Positions 5,838 through 6,932 of a stretch of DNA of 6,932 nucleotides are shown here, piece after piece (within the stretch, counting starts at the first letter, position 1; every line of letters starts with the position of its first letter). A model generated the notes under the pieces. It was not told the origin of the DNA. It ran no database searches and saw only the letters and a list, made by a program, of their open reading frames with translations. Source of the stretch: Thermococcus sp. (GTDB lineage Archaea > Methanobacteriota_B > Thermococci > Thermococcales > Thermococcaceae); contig DRGF01000098.1 of NCBI GenBank assembly GCA_011050175.1, forward strand, positions 1-6,932. The letters are read 5' to 3'. The translations under genes and the position numbers were made by a program.

Positions 5838-6932
5838 ATGAAGGTAAGGCTTGAGAAGGTCAAGGGGACGCGAGACCTCTTGCCAGAGGAGATGGCGAAG
5901 AGGAGATGGGTTTTTGAGAGAATCCGGGAGGTATTTGAGAGGTATAACTTTCACGAGATACTCACGCCGACCTTTGAGTACACCGAGCTGTTCAAGCTGA
6001 GGAGCGGTGAGGAGGTCGTCGAGCAGCTCTACGCCTTCGACGACAAGGGCGGAAGAAACCTCTCGCTTAGGCCCGACATGACGTCGAGCGTGGCACGCCT
6101 GTTCGTCAACAAGTTCCAGAACGCCCCAAAGCCGGTGAAGTGGTACTACATCGCCAACATGTTCCGCTACGAGGAGCCCCAGAGCGGCCGCTACCGCGAG
6201 TTCTGGCAGGCCGGTGTGGAGCTAATCGGAAGTGATAAGGTCGAGGCCGATGCGGAGGCTATAGCACTCTTCGTTGAGAGCTACCTTGCGACCGGCCTTG
6301 AGGACTTCACCGTCAACATCGGCGACCGCATTCTGCTCGACGAGTTCGCCAAGATGCTCGGCGTTGAGGACGACATAGGTCTCATGAGGCTCATAGACAA
6401 GAAGGACAAAATGAGCGAGGAGGAGTTCGTCAAGGCTCTGAAGGACTTTGGGCTGAGCGAAGAAGGCGTTGAGAAGGTTTTGGCTCTGATCGAAATCAAG
6501 GGCGAGCCCAGCGAGGTTCTTCCAAAGGCCGAAGAGCTCTTCACGAGCGAGAAAGCCAAGGAAGAAATCAAGCGCCTCTATGAGCTGGTTGACCTCCTCG
6601 ATGCCTACGGCGTCTCGAAGTGGATAAGGATAGACCTTGGCATAGCGAGGGGCTTTGACTACTACACCAGCGTGGTCTTCGAGGCGATAGCGCCGAACGA
6701 CCTCGGCATAGGCTCGATAGGTGGCGGAGGCCGCTACGACAACCTCATAGAGGTCTTCGGAGGTAAGCCAACTCCTGCGACCGGATTTGCCATCGGAATC
6801 GAGCGCCTCATTCCAATACTCGAGTGGAAGGGCCTCCTCCCCGAGCTGAAGCTCAGGCCGGACGTCTACGTGGTTCCAATAGGTGGGGACGCTGACCTGA
6901 AGAAGGCTGCGATAGAGATAGTCACCGCCCTC
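5838..6932 (+). CDS. hisS: Histidyl-tRNA synthetase (5' part)
   Basis: Class II aminoacyl-tRNA synthetase that charges tRNA-His with histidine in the cytoplasm. The 365 codons present include the N-terminal VKGTRDLLP (8-16), motif 1 around TPTFEYTE (43-50), motif 2 with FRYEEPQSGRYREF (109-122), the histidine-specific loop LGIARGFDYYTS (267-278) whose R271 contacts the substrate, and motif 3 GFAIGIERL (316-324). An insertion domain lies between about 160 and 255. The start of the C-terminal anticodon-binding domain (RPDVYVVP, 340-347) is visible, and about 65-75 residues are missing beyond the window edge, judging from the usual archaeal length of about 430. The gene has its own promoter and strong ribosome binding site, and is separated by 70 bp from the MarC-family gene, so it is probably transcribed independently. 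Confidence 0.97.
   Translation, partial: MKVRLEKVKGTRDLLPEEMAKRRWVFERIREVFERYNFHEILTPTFEYTELFKLRSGEEVVEQLYAFDDKGGRNLSLRPDMTSSVARLFVNKFQNAPKPVKWYYIANMFRYEEPQSGRYREFWQAGVELIGSDKVEADAEAIALFVESYLATGLEDFTVNIGDRILLDEFAKMLGVEDDIGLMRLIDKKDKMSEEEFVKALKDFGLSEEGVEKVLALIEIKGEPSEVLPKAEELFTSEKAKEEIKRLYELVDLLDAYGVSKWIRIDLGIARGFDYYTSVVFEAIAPNDLGIGSIGGGGRYDNLIEVFGGKPTPATGFAIGIERLIPILEWKGLLPELKLRPDVYVVPIGGDADLKKAAIEIVTAL

Noticed and set aside
1..6932. CRISPR array, insertion sequence, toxin-antitoxin or defence system
   Set aside because: No regularly spaced repeats, transposase motifs, terminal inverted repeats, target duplications or defence-associated domains are visible. The gene content is core archaeal metabolism and transport.

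Overview
The window looks like chromosomal DNA of a hyperthermophilic archaeon of the Thermococcales, most likely a high-GC Thermococcus. The support is AGG-dominated arginine codons, GGTGA-type ribosome binding sites, promoters made of an A-rich BRE followed by TTTWWA-type TATA boxes, short T-rich terminators, and proteins that resemble Pyrococcus/Thermococcus families. The species cannot be named from the sequence alone.

Layout. The left third is on the minus strand. It holds the N-terminal part of a PP-loop tRNA thiolation enzyme (TtuA/NcsA-like, cut by the window start), a 240-bp spacer with a doubtful 62-codon ORF and two GC-rich palindromes, and a complete 490-residue FAD-dependent dehydrogenase of the COG2509 type with an unusual four-cysteine cluster. 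A 149-bp divergent promoter region (about 2083-2231) separates this from the plus-strand genes. These are a small two-CBS-domain protein, two tandem paralogous CPA2-type cation/proton antiporters, a MarC/NAAT-family membrane protein, and the 5' part of histidyl-tRNA synthetase (hisS, cut by the window end).

How the genes may work together. The CBS gene and the two antiporters are closely spaced (29 bp, then 1 bp) and probably form one transcript. Neither antiporter carries a cytoplasmic RCK/TrkA regulatory domain, so the CBS protein is a plausible ligand-sensing partner acting in trans; this is inference. The MarC-family gene has its own strong TATA box placed so that transcription would begin at its ATG (leaderless). 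hisS has its own TATA box and a strong Shine-Dalgarno site. The two end genes concern tRNA (2-thiolation and histidine charging), but they lie far apart on opposite strands and nothing links them functionally.

There is no mobile element, CRISPR array, stable RNA gene or prophage. Most of the window is ordinary core archaeal sequence. The most interesting points are the CBS/double-antiporter operon, active-site divergence between the paralogs together with a nearly identical 49-bp DNA tract shared by them, the cysteine cluster of the flavoprotein, and the odd spacer at 370-609.
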